A stretch of 64,000 nucleotides of DNA from Cristatella mucedo (taxonomy: Eukaryota > Bryozoa > Phylactolaemata > Cristatellidae), in NCBI GenBank assembly GCA_009760855.2, contig WPIO01000022.1, positions 489,001 through 553,000 on the forward strand, read 5' to 3'. Shown in pieces: positions 1 through 11,163 of this stretch. Each line of letters begins with the position of its first letter. Within the stretch, counting starts at the first letter, position 1. Made by a program: the position numbers and the translations under genes. Below the pieces are notes generated by a model. It was not told the origin of the DNA and did not search any database. It saw nothing but the letters and a program-made list of their open reading frames with translations.

Positions 1-329
1 TGGAGAGCCAGTGCTGGTCAATGAGAAGTGGTTTAATATGCAATTTAGACTTTTGTGAAAGACATGCCTAGCTGTAAGGTTTTACACCTATGTAAATGTC
101 TCATTGCATTGGCCGAAAGACCAGCAGGTAGGTGAGTAGGCCCTACCGATTCATCCTAGCTAAGACCAAGTCTAGCTTTTATAAAAAAAAATATTGGAAT
201 GATAGATGCATGATATTAAAATGCTAACCATTTGTTGACCAAAATTTCGACCATTAGCCCACGTTAACTGCTCCCAGATATGTACCTTACCTAGTAATCC
301 TTGCATTGATCATTACTCCAGCTTCTTTG

Positions 330-1840
330 TCAGCACAATAGATATGGTCAGAAATTATATTCCCAAGGTAACATCCTCACTGGAATCCTCATCCTCAGTT
401 CTTAGCTTTACCTCAATATCCACTATGAAGGATGCCACTCGTAACCCCATTTCTCAGTTCATCTCCCTGTCGATCAAGAAGACTGCTAGCCTTCTTGTTA
501 CCCAATGTACTGCCGTCCATCAGAGATGCCTAGATTGATTGCTTCCTTCCATAAAAAACAAGATGTTAATCATGTCCTTAGCATTAGGTCTAGTCCCTGT
601 ATCCTTCAAAAAAGCTGTTGTTAAGCCGCTGATTAACAAGTTAGCCCTAGACTAGCAGAAACTGAGCAACTGCCACCCACTCTATCTACTGCTGTTCTCA
701 TCAAAGACACTGATAAGAGAAGTGTCGGACCATCCAAACTCGCATGTCAAAACTTCTGACCCGGCTATTAAGTTCCAGCAGCTTTTAGAGCTAATCACTC
801 CACAAAGTTAGCTCCATTGTGTTGTGATAGTGTGACGACCTTCTCAGGAATGGTGATTATGGTAGAGTCTCTCTACTAGTTATGCAGAATCTATTAGCAG
901 CATTTGGTACTAATGGTCAACAGCTCCTTCTTTAGTGCCATTCATATAGGCTGGGCGAAGTAGCTCTGCATTGCAATAGCTTAGCTCCTACTCAGTGGAG
1001 GATTACTGGTTGTAAGTGTCAACTGACAATAGCAATAGTTATATTCATAATAGTGACACGTTTATACAGCACCTTCGGAGAGCTAAATCTCTTTCTAGGC
1101 ACTTTACATATGCTGTCAGGGAAACACATCTACATGTTTAATGATTACATGCAGTGTAAGAACTCATGAGCACACCAAGCAACTTTCACGAACAAATTCT
1201 GTAAGGAACGGTGCATTTTTACGTTCTTTTTGAGTGCTGTCAAGTCAGTGAATCTCGTGACGTCATCGCGTCATGACGTCATCTGTAGGGACTGTAAAAT
1301 ATGGGAGAGCTTTGTCTGCTATTTTTTTGCTATTCACACTCTTCCTTTTGTCGATGTAAATGTCAAAGGCTTTCTACTGGCTTTCATTTTCAAGCAGATG
1401 ACACACAGCTGTACCTGTACCCAGAGCGTCGAAATATTTCAACTCTCTTGCAGCATGCGTTGCTACCATTTGCGTTTTGATTTTATTTTAGCAAACTTTC
1501 TCAAATTGAATGACTATAAAACTTACTTACTTACTAGTTCTGAGCAAACCCGGTGCCGCTAAAATATTTAAAACCTTACCCTCAATATGGGCTTGGCCAG
1601 CAAATCTCCTGTAGCATCTCCACGCAATCCAGGTGTCCTGTTCCAAAGTCTTACTTCGTTAGATGATGCCACTTCAACTCCACGGCTAAGTTAGCCTACT
1701 TTCTTTGAATAGCATAGCAAGGATTTGGGCTTGCTTTGATAAGTATGCTACAGCCAAGCTGGCCTATTCATTAGTGACATTTCGTCTAGGCTTCTGTTGC
1801 TCACTACTCGAAAGTGTTCCTGCATGTGCTGTAAGATGCT
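330..1840 (+). mobile_element. LINE family 1 (CR1/L2-like) fossil, interrupted
   Basis: This is a decayed non-LTR retrotransposon reading on the + strand. Positions 344-538 encode a segment that aligns in style with the pre-reverse-transcriptase linker of the copy at 15.4 kb (compare IRNYIPKV-like here with IREFIPRV-like there). Positions 1,340-1,840 match the connector and C-terminal region, including codons related to the YADD-downstream block and the SRLDFCNSLL-type segment. Stops and frameshifts are frequent, so no protein is expected. It is interrupted at 1,043-1,285 by a minus-strand LINE tail. Confidence 0.7.
1043..1285 (-). mobile_element. LINE family 1 3' tail (antisense), nested
   Basis: On the minus strand this carries the family 3' hairpin (the plus-strand text reads AGAGCTAAATCTCTTTCTAG, then GCACTTTACATATGCTG) and the preceding 3'-UTR motif seen in many other copies. 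It lies between two plus-strand LINE segments, so it is a later insertion or a rearrangement. Confidence 0.65.
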
Positions 1841-4200
1841 ATTCATGACATCAAAAGTTCTAGAGCTTTATTTTCTGAAATAATGGACATATATAGCAAA
1901 AACTATCCACATTAAATTATAAATAATTCTAGCATCAGCTTATACAATCGGAACTGAACTCACATTTCAAATTTCACTCTGATGCATTAAGTATTGGCCG
2001 AGTTATGGATTTTACAAGGTACACAGCAACACTGAAAATGTAGCTTTTCAAAAGTCACGAGCATGCACCTCAATAAACCTCACGCATGTACCTTGATCTA
2101 CCAAGGTTCAACAAAGGGTTGGGTGCAAGTCACATATCCTTATTAATGAAAGCGAGAAAATCCTTCCGTCACGGGGCAAGATGGTGACCAGCACTTCTGG
2201 GAGTGACGAGTAATAGACTCTTAAATTTATGTACAGTATTCATTGTACAGACTCAGCGAAGCGAGTCAACAGGTAGTAAGTTCTAGTGATGCAGAGATCG
2301 GTAAATTTGTTATTTGCAGATATGCTGCTTTAGATTTACATCCAGTATAGATAATTATGGTTGCATAATTATTTTTCCTTGTATGGAGAAGTTGTCAGAA
2401 CATTTGATTCGATGTCTAATCTTTATCTTTTGAAAAGTAACATGAACAAGTATTTGATCGTATGACAAATTAAGTGTTTCTGGAATTCCCCCTTAAGTTG
2501 CTATACAAATGTCTTATTATTATATTGTTTTAACTATGGTTAGTAGTATCACTATTATTGTCACCTTGTAGCCCCTCATCAGTAGAGTCCATACTTTGCT
2601 GCAGTGTTTATCGACTTTGGCCTGTGTCACCATCACCAGGGCATTGGTGTTGTGTTCAAATGAGACTGCAATGGAGGCAGTAATGTATCCGAGTCGTTGT
2701 CAACAACGATTTACAGCTTCAGAGGTAGCCCATCGGGTAGAGGAGTATGGCTGTAAGGGATGATATTCTTATGCGAAATTCGTACGCTTATGTAGGCTAA
2801 AACCGTGCATGTTATGTAACCTTATACTAAACTAGGTTAGTTAGAAAGTTCACTTGTCACAACCATTGACATCACGACTACCATTGACACTTTTGTTGAA
2901 TATTTATAGTCATACCACGATGGTACATAAAAAATGAGTGTCAAAAAAGCCGGATAATTTGGTAGTTTGGATATATAGCTAAAAATGCACTATCATGGTT
3001 GAAATATATTATTGAGATGCTAAAACTTAACTATAAACATTAAAGGGATTTTGAAAGGTAGCCGTTACATTCCAGCAGCTTGCACTCTTAGTACCACGAC
3101 AGCCTTTGCTGTCACTCGTAGTGACAACTGGTGCTTCCCAGCTTCCATTCGGACCAGCCGAGTTATTATATTGGAGAGCTACGAGATTGAGCGTGACCGA
3201 CCAAAAGTCGTGTTGCGACTGCCTTTGGTAAGCGATGTACATATAATCTGCCCGTGATTCTTCACGGGGGGGGGGGGGCAATTTCCATTAACAACCTGTG
3301 GTTTCTGCCTCCATTGGAGACCTGCGAGCTTTCACAGCGATGAATTTGGAACAAAAATGAGCAAAGATGAGCAGAATATGAGCATCAACCGCTGACAACA
3401 GCGAGAAAAACAAGCAGCAAAGGAATGCACTCAGTGCCACACTGAGCCGAATATCAACAGAAACGTCTCACACGACAAACTCTGTAACAGGAAGAGACTG
3501 TAGAAGAAGCCCGGGAGCTTCGTGCTGTGAACGCTCAGTTAGGGCCTCACTTATGACATGGTCAAAAACAGGAAAGAAACCGAGGGTAAGATTTCAGCAC
3601 TTTGACTACCCAGGTCGTGTTATAGAGTCCTTATCCGACAGTAGGCCGGGCTCACCAGCTAGGCTGTCCTTAACACTGGGTCAGCAAACACACTGGCCTG
3701 CATTGTAATGCAACACTGAAATTGCCGGTAATTTTCTTGGGCATAAGCTAATCACGTAACTAAATGACAATTTTCTTTTCCGACATTTGTAAAGTGCCTA
3801 AGGGGAGATTAAGTTTCCTCAGGCTCCAAAATCAATGTGTTCCAATTGATATTATTTCTAATATTATTTTATTTTAATTGTGGAAGTCAGGTTTACGGCA
3901 TGCGTGGGATGATGGCTTGGCTATGCTGCTCGCTTAATTCACGAATGTCAGTTCCCAAACCTGAACTCGTCTTAAAGAAAGCTATTCACCCCGATGGTCC
4001 ATGGCACGACACACAGTGTATTTCTGATTGCCTTTCAGCCAGTCTTAAGCTAGTGGACTACTTTTTTTCTTCTAAATTCTGGTAACATGCAGCATACTTT
4101 ATTAATAACGACTACTAATAACAAACGGATGGTTAGAGAAATTCAATGATTACAACTAGATAAACTGGTCTCTGTCGTCAATTGATTCACTCAGATGCTT
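1841..4200. other. Unassigned, mostly AT-rich stretch
   Basis: No recognisable gene. It contains one copy of a short hairpin-ended repeat (2,141-2,267), a poly-G run near 3,265-3,281, and overlapping 68- and 84-codon ORFs on opposite strands at 3,027-3,281 that I cannot assign. Positions 3,300-3,640 are rich in Glu/Arg/Gln codons with stops, and could be an eroded charged coding segment. Confidence 0.4.
2141..2267 (+). repeat. Short hairpin-ended interspersed repeat, copy 1
   Basis: It begins with an AAAGCGAGAAA-type motif, contains GTCACG...GCAAGATGG and ends with the imperfect palindrome GACTCAGCGAAGCGAGTC. Related copies lie at 15,035-15,180 (same strand) and 43,442-43,530 (opposite strand). 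It has no coding potential. It may be a MITE or the end of a larger element. Confidence 0.6.
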
Positions 4201-4206
4201 CACTTT

Positions 4207-4660
4207 TCAACACACTTTCCTTCTGCATGTACACCAAAGTGGTGTGATGTGGCAACTGTGATGCTCACGACAGACAAGCCTCGCTGCAGAGTTTTGCACC
4301 AGCTGTGACAGCCTGATTGCACATGCCGGTAGGCCAGCAAGTAGTGAGTTACAGAAGTCAAGACGGGATGTCACAAATGCATGGACCAACTTAGACGTGG
4401 TATCCTTATCTAAACAAGCCCGAATTTTAGCAATGTTATGTAGCTGAAAGTAGGCAGACTTGATTGTGGAGCTGATGTGGTCGTCTAATGAGAGGTCACT
4501 TTGGAACATGACACTTAGATATCGAGCTGATTCAACAGGAGATATGCTGGCAGATGATGTGCTACAGATCGGTAGGCTGATGTAGAAATCGCTCTTTTCT
4601 GGTCTTGGTGAATGGAGTTTCGAGAGACAGCCTTGTTCGTCAGACAGCATAGCTGTGGGA
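4207..4660 (-). mobile_element. LINE family 1 fragment (C-terminal domain of ORF2)
   Basis: The minus strand encodes 147 codons without a stop that match the connector and C-terminal region of the other copies: a DDHISSTIKSAYFQLHNIA block, then LVHAFVTSRLDFCNSLLAGL and VQNSAARLVCRE. The reverse-transcriptase core and the 3' hairpin are missing. A pseudogene is inferred because both ends of the ORF are truncated. Confidence 0.85.
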
Positions 4661-5424
4661 CTCTCGAAAAAGTGGAGAGGCCGCTATTGTGGCCAGCTGG
4701 TCTCAGTGGTATGCTTTTACTGACAGTATAGTCAAAGGCCTTTGTTGATTGCTAACCGCTAGCGGCTGATGCAAGCTTTGTTGAATACGTCCCCTCCCCC
4801 CCCCCGAGAGCTGCTCGAGGCTGTGATCTGCACTTGGACTGTGACTGTGGCTGTGCACCCTGCCGGTTCCTCGGTGACCTGACCGGATAAACGAATTATG
4901 CAGCTGTGAGGTGAGCCAAGCCCCTATGAGTGACAAATGCACCTACCGAGCACTCAGAAGTGGGCAAGGCTTAAGGTTAAGGCAGATTGACCAGCTAGGC
5001 TTTTAGAGCAGGTGTAGAATGTACAGCTGGTCGTATGGTCCCCAAGTGTTGTTTTTTCTAGTCCCCCAAGTTTTTTTTCTGATCCCCGAATGTTTTTTTC
5101 TGGTCCGTGCTGTGCTTACTAGTGTAGTTTAAATATGGCTCCCTAAATACAGCCTGGCGGTTTTCTTGGTTGTGGTGGCATCATACTCTGCCTGTGCACC
5201 CATTCTTTTACCGATTCCAAAAGCTTCAGCTGATCAAATGTTGTAGATATTATAGCAGTCCCCAAATCGGTATTGATCTATAACTCAGTTTTGGCTTTGC
5301 CTTCCACAATTCTGATAGTCTATTCATCTGCTATGTCATCAGGGGCAGTGAGTCATTGGAGTGACTGTGAAACCACAAATAGGTGCAATGTTAAGCTTTT
5401 ACTCCTCAGCCTTGTCTGGGCCTT
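4661..5424. other. Gene-free stretch with homopolymer runs
   Basis: Poly-C (about 4,792-4,806) and several poly-T runs (5,050-5,100) are visible. No gene, RNA or repeat family was recognised. Confidence 0.4.
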
Positions 5425-5645
5425 GAACAATAATAATAGTATTAATACATCTGTCTAGCACCCTCAGAGAACTAAATTTCTTGCTGAGCACTTTACATAT
5501 GCTGCAAAGGAAGCATGATCGATAGGTTACTGGTGGCAAACTCGATGTCAACAAGCATAGCATAGTTAGAGGTGACATGCACAGGGTCAGTATGTAAATA
5601 TGATAAGTGGCAGCATGCATGGTGTCAGCAGGCAAAAGCACACAA
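5425..5645 (-). mobile_element. LINE family 1 3' end (antisense)
   Basis: An ATT-type microsatellite remnant and the family hairpin occur at 5,430-5,520, followed by the repetitive 3'-UTR (GCATGC/GTCAGCATGC words). It is the 3' portion of the minus-strand element that resumes at 5,905; the tRNA-Ala region lies in the gap. Confidence 0.75.
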
Positions 5646-5774
5646 GCTTCGTTACTGTACATGGCATCTCTGGATTCTAGTGATGCTGCTACTACAGTTG
5701 CAATGAGATCTTGTTCTTGTAATCGACTCGTGATACCATGACATTTTTGGTCCTCTTACATCAATAAAAAGTTA

Positions 5775-5846
5775 TGGAGGAGCCGGGGATCGAACCCGGG
5801 GCCTTTCACATGCAAAGCGGACGCTCTACCACTGAGCTACACCCCC
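5775..5846 (-). tRNA. tRNA-Ala (anticodon UGC)
   Basis: Read on the minus strand this 72-nt sequence folds as a cloverleaf. It has A-box TAGCTCAGTGGTAGAGCG, anticodon loop TTTGCAT and B-box GGTTCGATCCC. The acceptor stem has a G3:U70 wobble pair, the established alanine identity element. A T5 run starts 5 nt after the 3' end (plus-strand AAAAA at 5,766-5,770) and fits a Pol III terminator. Oddities are a T-T mismatch at acceptor pair 6:67 and a C-A mismatch at anticodon-stem pair 28:42, so mild decay is possible. It lies inside LINE remnants. Confidence 0.85.
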
Positions 5847-5904
5847 ATCGCAATCACTGTACCTCCAGTGAGCTTCAAGTTCAGTAGTTGAAGCTGACCG
5901 CAAC

Positions 5905-7470
5905 TCTTTTATATCATTGAAGTAAATTTGGTGACAATTTCAGCATGCTTAAGCATACCACTGACAATGAACAGGGACCGAGCGAATGTGATGAGGAGCA
6001 GGTGGATTTTTAACTTCTTTTTGAACATTCGCAAGTCGGGAGATGTCGTGACGTCAGTCGGCAGAGTTCCAGGCTTTGGCAGCATACAAGCTGAAGGCAC
6101 GGTTGCTAAAGGATTCGATACTGGTTGGATTTGCAGCTCATTTTTTTCAGTTGCAAGAGTGGAATGTACGATGTGAAGCTTGATTAGGAACAAAAGGGGA
6201 TATGTAGTCCGGTGCAGGAGAATTGAGGGACCTAAATTTAGTAATGAAACAGCAAGTGCTGGTCGGTAAGAAGCTTGGTGCTGTGACAGTTAAGAAGTTC
6301 ATCTAAGACGATGCGAGCTGCAGAGTTTTGCACCAGCAGTAAGGAAAGACGTGCAATTAGTGTGCTACAAAAGTCTAGATGGAATGTTTGCAGTTTATTG
6401 AGTAGTTTGACTGGGATATCCTTATTAAAGTTAGACCGAATTTTTTTCAGTGCTACATAGCTGAAAGTCGTCCAACTTGACTTCATTACTGATCCAGTCA
6501 TCCAGTGAAAGTTCATTTTGAAATAGGACATTCAGTTTCAAGGCTACAATAGATATCATGGTCAAGCCCGTTTTAAGAATAAGGCTTTCCAATTTCAGAC
6601 GTGCACTAAGTTTGCCCATAGCTATTAGGATGGCTTATCATCTTCCAATTTGAGGAAGTTCGCTGTCAATATAGTGTGAATGTCAGCAATAGTGTTACGA
6701 ACCAGCTGTAGCAGCTCCTGAACTAAAGTTAAAGTCTAAAGTGAAACTTTGACTCGTACTCAGTGAAATCCCCTGCTGAGGTAGCACCTAAACCATTGCA
6801 GCCTGTGATGCCTAAGCCAGACGATCGATCAAGGTCACCAAGGATTGAGTGATCAATGTTATCAAAAGCTGCTCAGATTTTAGCAGAACTTGCAAATAAG
6901 ACTCCTCCTAAGGCAGCATTCCCGAGAAGGTCCTTAAACATTCAGAGCAATGCTGACTCTACAGAGTCACTGACTCTAAAATTTGACCGGAACTCACTGC
7001 CTTGGTTTGAAATTTTTATAAAAGAATTTAGCTAGTACGGACACGGCTTGTTTCAGTGTCTGGTTTATTGGAATGACAGTAGATGGACTGGTCGGAAGTA
7101 TCAGTGTCTGGTTTATTGGAACGACAGTAGATGGACTGGTCGGAAGTTGCTTAAGTTCTCCTAGTCTAGTGTTGATGCCCTAATGGCAGATTTAATAAGA
7201 GCCTCTTTGAAGGATGCAAGTACAAGACCTGATTCGAAGGACATATTCATTGTGTTAGTTATAGAGGACAGCAGCAAGTCTAAGCATCTCAGAAAGTGAG
7301 CAGTAAGTTTTGGGTCTGGTTAGCTAGTGGTCTTTTTAGACTGGCGGATCAAATTCGAGTCAGGTCAGCATTAGCAGGCTCTTAGGTTGATTTTGAAGTA
7401 GAGCAAGGAGTAGATGTTGAAGAATCTGGCGGGGATGTTACCTTGGGGATGGAAACACGACCTGCTAGAC
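5905..7470 (-). mobile_element. LINE family 1 fossil (antisense)
   Basis: A heavily mutated minus-strand element. 5,905-6,240 is 3' coding/UTR sequence (a VTTSPDLRMFKKKLKIHL-type C-terminus), 6,240-6,620 is the C-terminal domain, and 6,620-7,470 is the reverse-transcriptase region, recognisable by comparison with 22.9-23.7 kb. It carries a 48-bp internal tandem duplication at 7,053-7,148. Confidence 0.7.
7053..7148. repeat. 48-bp tandem duplication inside LINE fossil
   Basis: Two adjacent copies of a 48-bp unit starting TCAGTGTCTGGTTTATTGGA. They differ by one internal substitution (GAATGAC versus GAACGAC) and the last base, so the duplication is much younger than the LINE it sits in. Confidence 0.85.
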
Positions 7471-7510
7471 CACCATAAAAAGCTAGGTAAGGTGCTAACC
7501 TAGGAGAAAT

Positions 7511-7662
7511 TAAGCTGTTTTGGTCTAGCGGTTACGGAGCTCGCCCCGATCAAGGTCTGACCGAGGTCGTGGGCTCGAGCCTCGAGGCACATGTGAAGCG
7601 CCTGAATAGAGATTAAGTTCTCTTAGGGCGCTATATAAATGAATTATATATAAGAAATAGCT
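7511..7662 (+). mobile_element. SINE-B copy (tRNA-derived head, LINE-like tail)
   Basis: The head TGGTCTAGCGGTTACGG and the B-box-like GGGCTCGAGCC resemble a tRNA promoter. The 3' half contains AAGCGCCTGAATAGAGATTA and GGGCGCTATATAAATGAAT, the same hairpin tail as LINE family 1. No ORF. Confidence 0.75.
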
Positions 7663-7925
7663 GGCGGTCGAAATCAGCATACAGTCAACTCTACGTATGA
7701 GAATATCATATGTAGGAATAATCTGCTTATAAGAATAGCAGTTCTACATACCAGATTAAGTCCCAATATTAGTGTCACTCTGCATATAGGAGTGCTCCGC
7801 ATATCGGAATGCCTATTTTTTGGCAAGAGCATATTCTTTTAAGCGGTGTCGGCTATATGTGGATTGTGCGTCAATGAATCTGTTATATTCTTATGGAAGC
7901 TAGACCTGAATTTAGTAGGTCCATG

Positions 7926-8079
7926 ATAGCCCGTGAGGTAAGCTGCTCACTCTTCAGGACTGAGGTCGTGGGTTCGAATCCTGCAGTGGGCAATCCTTTG
8001 TTGCCAACCGCAAGCTGTGGTGATAGCCATTAAGAATCTTCTGCTGCTATTCAAATGAGGCTGCTAAATCAGCTAATAT
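7926..8079 (+). mobile_element. SINE-A copy (tRNA-derived)
   Basis: The head GCCCGTGAGGTAAGCTGC and B-box GGGTTCGAATCC are tRNA-like, and the element ends ...CTAAATCAGCTAATATA. Antisense copies with the same head, body and TAGCTGATTTA end lie at 27.7 and 49.9 kb. Confidence 0.75.
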
Positions 8080-8890
8080 AATGGGTACAATCTGCAATAG
8101 ACCTCATATGCCTGTCGATGGGCAATCAGTCGTGATCGTGATGGATGCTTCTTCAAGCTTGTGCTTGCTTTGTGGACCTAGCTGTTTAGCAATTGCATTC
8201 AATCATCGGTAATCTGGGCTAGGGCGTACTTGTCCTTCATCAGAGGAACAAACTCATCTGGAACATTGAGAAGCATCGTGTTTTAGTATCCCCCTTCATA
8301 TCGAATGTTGCACTCTAAATAAGATAATATCCCGTGATACTTCTCTGTCAAAGCTTACTGTTACGGACTTCTGCACGTCCGGACATATGCCGACCTCTAT
8401 CTCTCTGCAGTATATCTTCCCTTTAGTATCAACAATTGTCTGCGAATAGCCAAACCTTAAGAGCCTTTACAGTAAATTTGTTCGAAAAATATCTTCCATT
8501 CCATTTTTGCTTAATCATCCATTCGATCTGCACTCACGTTTGGAATGACAGAACGAGTCTTGGCGAAATTCTAGATAAGTTTGTGCCTAAGGTAAAGCTC
8601 AATGTACCTTCTCACCAGCATACCCTATGGTTTACTTACTGCTGATGTTAGAGTAGCTTAGATTACTTGGTCCAAGCTTGAAAAAATTAAAGCTTAAAAG
8701 TGACTCTTCATCAGCAGGCATTCGAGGACTATTGTTGGTCGTATCAATCCATATTAGCTTAGGCTAAGTCTCGCTTGCTCAAAAAATAGTGGAATCACAA
8801 AAGTGCAATCCAAAAATACTGATCTCGACCGTTAATCATCTCAATGACAACACCAAAGTCAGCAACATAAGCCCATAAGTTTTCCAGCTT
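8080..8890. other. Gene-free AT-rich stretch
   Basis: Only one short unassignable ORF (8,436-8,645, +) is present. No repeat family was recognised. Confidence 0.35.
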
Positions 8891-9430
8891 TTAATAATAA
8901 TAATAGCAATAATACACTTGACAAAGCACCCTCAGAGAACTCAATCTCTTCCTAGATGCTTTACATTTGATGCAAAGGAAAACACGATTGAATGGTATGT
9001 GATATCATGCTTGATAAGCAACATGAATAACATGGTTAGGGGTGACATGCACAGGGTCAGCATGCAAATGTGGTTAGTGTCAGCATGCACAGTGTCAGCA
9101 TGCATAAGCACATAAAGGACAAATCACAGGGGCCCACTAAATGCTGTCCTAAATAGGTGCGTTTTTAAGGTCTTTTTAAATGTGCTCATGTCAGGGGATG
9201 TTGTGACGCAAGTCAGGAGTGGGTTTCAGGCTTTGGGAGCATACGAGCTAAATGCATGGTCTCCAAAGGATTTGAGTTTTGGACGAGGTATTGGTAGACA
9301 GTCAGATTCCGAAAAGCAGGTGGTACGATGCTTGGCCTGGTAAGGGAGTAGATCTGAGAGATAGGCTGGAGCCAAAGAATGAAGGGACCCAAAAGTGAGT
9401 GACAAAACCTTGAATGGTTTTGTATGCTTG
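8891..9430 (-). mobile_element. LINE family 1 3' end (antisense)
   Basis: An AATAATAATAG microsatellite at 8,893, then the 3' hairpin, the GCATGC-rich 3'-UTR and the degenerate end of the ORF. The layout is the same as at 34.8-35.3 kb, which is better preserved. Confidence 0.8.
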
Positions 9431-9532
9431 CCTAAGCACTATACTAGCTTAATGTTAACTCGTGATTTTTGCTCCCCTGGTATGGAGCTGTAAAGCACCT
9501 TCAAACAGTTTTAATATAATTAAAAAATATAT

Positions 9533-9672
9533 ATGTAATTCATTTATATAGCGCCCCAAGAGAATTCAATCTCTATTCAGCCGATTAACATATGCCTCGG
9601 GGCTCGAGCCCACGACCTAAGTCAGACCTTCGTCGGGGCGATCACCTTAACCGCTAGACTAAACCAGCTCGT
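9533..9672 (-). mobile_element. SINE-B copy (antisense)
   Basis: The plus-strand text shows ATTCATTTATATAGCGCC, the hairpin, CTCGAGCCCACGACC and CTAGACTAAACCAG. This is the reverse complement of the SINE-B layout at 7.5 kb, with both tail and tRNA-like head present. Confidence 0.75.
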
Positions 9673-10545
9673 TTTAGTTCTTTTGGGGTGCTATACAAAA
9701 GACCTCATCTTTATTTTCCTTGATATTACTATTTTGACATCCCATTACTTGGCTACATTTAAAACAATGCTAAAAAGCCACCAGTTTTTTAGCATTTGAT
9801 TTGTCCATATGAGTTTTCTTTTTATGTTCTTCATACGTGCTGACGGTTTTTTTAAGTATCACTTATTAGTTGGAATATGTATTTCCTAGCAAAGTGCCTA
9901 GAAGGATATTTACTTTTCTTAGCATGCTATACAAGTATATTATTGCTATTACTATTACTATCCTTAGTACTCCTTCAAACTCGGTGTTTTTATCTGCTCT
10001 TTGCATAAACGTGTCATTGACTGACAACGGCCTCAGTCAATGGAAAACATGATTTGCATGGAGTTGACCGAATAAGTCATCTATTCTTGTCCAGATAGCC
10101 GACTGCTGTGTGCCAATATTTCAAAGAAATTTTTTTTCTCGCCATATTTAAGAAATAGTTTGGCCTGGGTTGGTCGGCAAGTAGGGATGTGGCCCAGTAA
10201 ATGAACTAATTTTATCGTGGCTGCTGGAATGTAGCAGTGAAGCCTAAGCAATATTTTATAGAACAGGCCATGATCTGATGATCCAGCTATGGGGTAATCC
10301 ATCACTTGGTAGTCTGCAGAAATTAAAAGAACAGTGATCAAAGTTTACATTAGGCAGAGAAGCCCGACCTAACTCTACCGTACGAGACCGGCCTTGCGGT
10401 TATGTAATTGCAGGCCATTCAAATGCAGAAGAAAAGTTGTAATGAAAGCTTGGAGTGCTCTGTTGGTGCCATGCAAGCCTGCTTGTAGAGTCAGCCAATG
10501 TTTCAATAGACTGTGGCCTCGTTCACGATCACACAGAAACGTGCC
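9673..10545. other. Gene-free stretch upstream of the first visible LMF exon
   Basis: AT-rich with short ORFs only. Parts of 9,880-9,960 resemble an eroded LINE tail (AAGTGCCTAGAAGGATATT). No upstream LMF exon (the segment expected before TQPVPNP) was found here. Confidence 0.4.
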
Positions 10546-10705
10546 ACACTGGTTTGGCCCGTTGGTTAATGTACTAGCATCGACCAAGGTCAAGGTTACC
10601 ATATGGGATGCAAGGTCGTGGGCTCGAGCCCCGTGGAATGTATGAAGTGTCTGAGTAGAGATTAAGTTAAGTTCTCTTAGGGGGCTATGCAAATGAATTA
10701 TAGTT
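10546..10705 (+). mobile_element. SINE-B copy
   Basis: Head CTGGTTTGGCCCGTTGGTTA, B-box-like GGGCTCGAGCC, hairpin tail with AGAGATTAAGTTAAGTTCTC and an AAATGAATTATAG end. It lies about 70 bp before the (CT)n tract and 290 bp before the first visible LMF exon. Confidence 0.75.
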
Positions 10706-10774
10706 ATGGGGTGCAAAAGCTCCTGTGTGTGCATGCCCTGCCATCGTCGTGCATGTGCATGACCGATCTGCTTG

Positions 10775-10910
<136 letters not shown>

Positions 10911-10995
10911 TTGCATCAAATGCTCGTGGAGACGTTTTGTCAAATGAGTACAATGGAGAATAGGTTGGGCGTATTTTGGGCGTTACTCTTTCTAG

Positions 10996-11163
10996 ACTCA
11001 GCCTGTGCCAAATCCGTTGAGCTATTACCTACATCAGACACCAGAAGTCGTACACATGGTGGAAACGTTTGGCAACCACATTGTAGAGCTGGCGGCTCCA
11101 TGGTTGCTGCTGTTGACTCGAAAGCCAAGGATAATAGGAGCCCTCATCCAGATGGCGTTTCAG
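10996..11163 (+). CDS. LMF1: LMF exon a
   Basis: The acceptor is TTACTCTTTCTAG ending at 10,995 and the donor is TTTCAG|GTAAAAG. The 56 codons run in phase 0 to 0 and begin TQPVPNPLSYYLHQTPE. Then come NHIVELAAPWLLLL and a basic RKPR turn, typical of a membrane segment followed by a loop. The next exon continues directly (MAFQ|VVLILSG). Confidence 0.93.
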
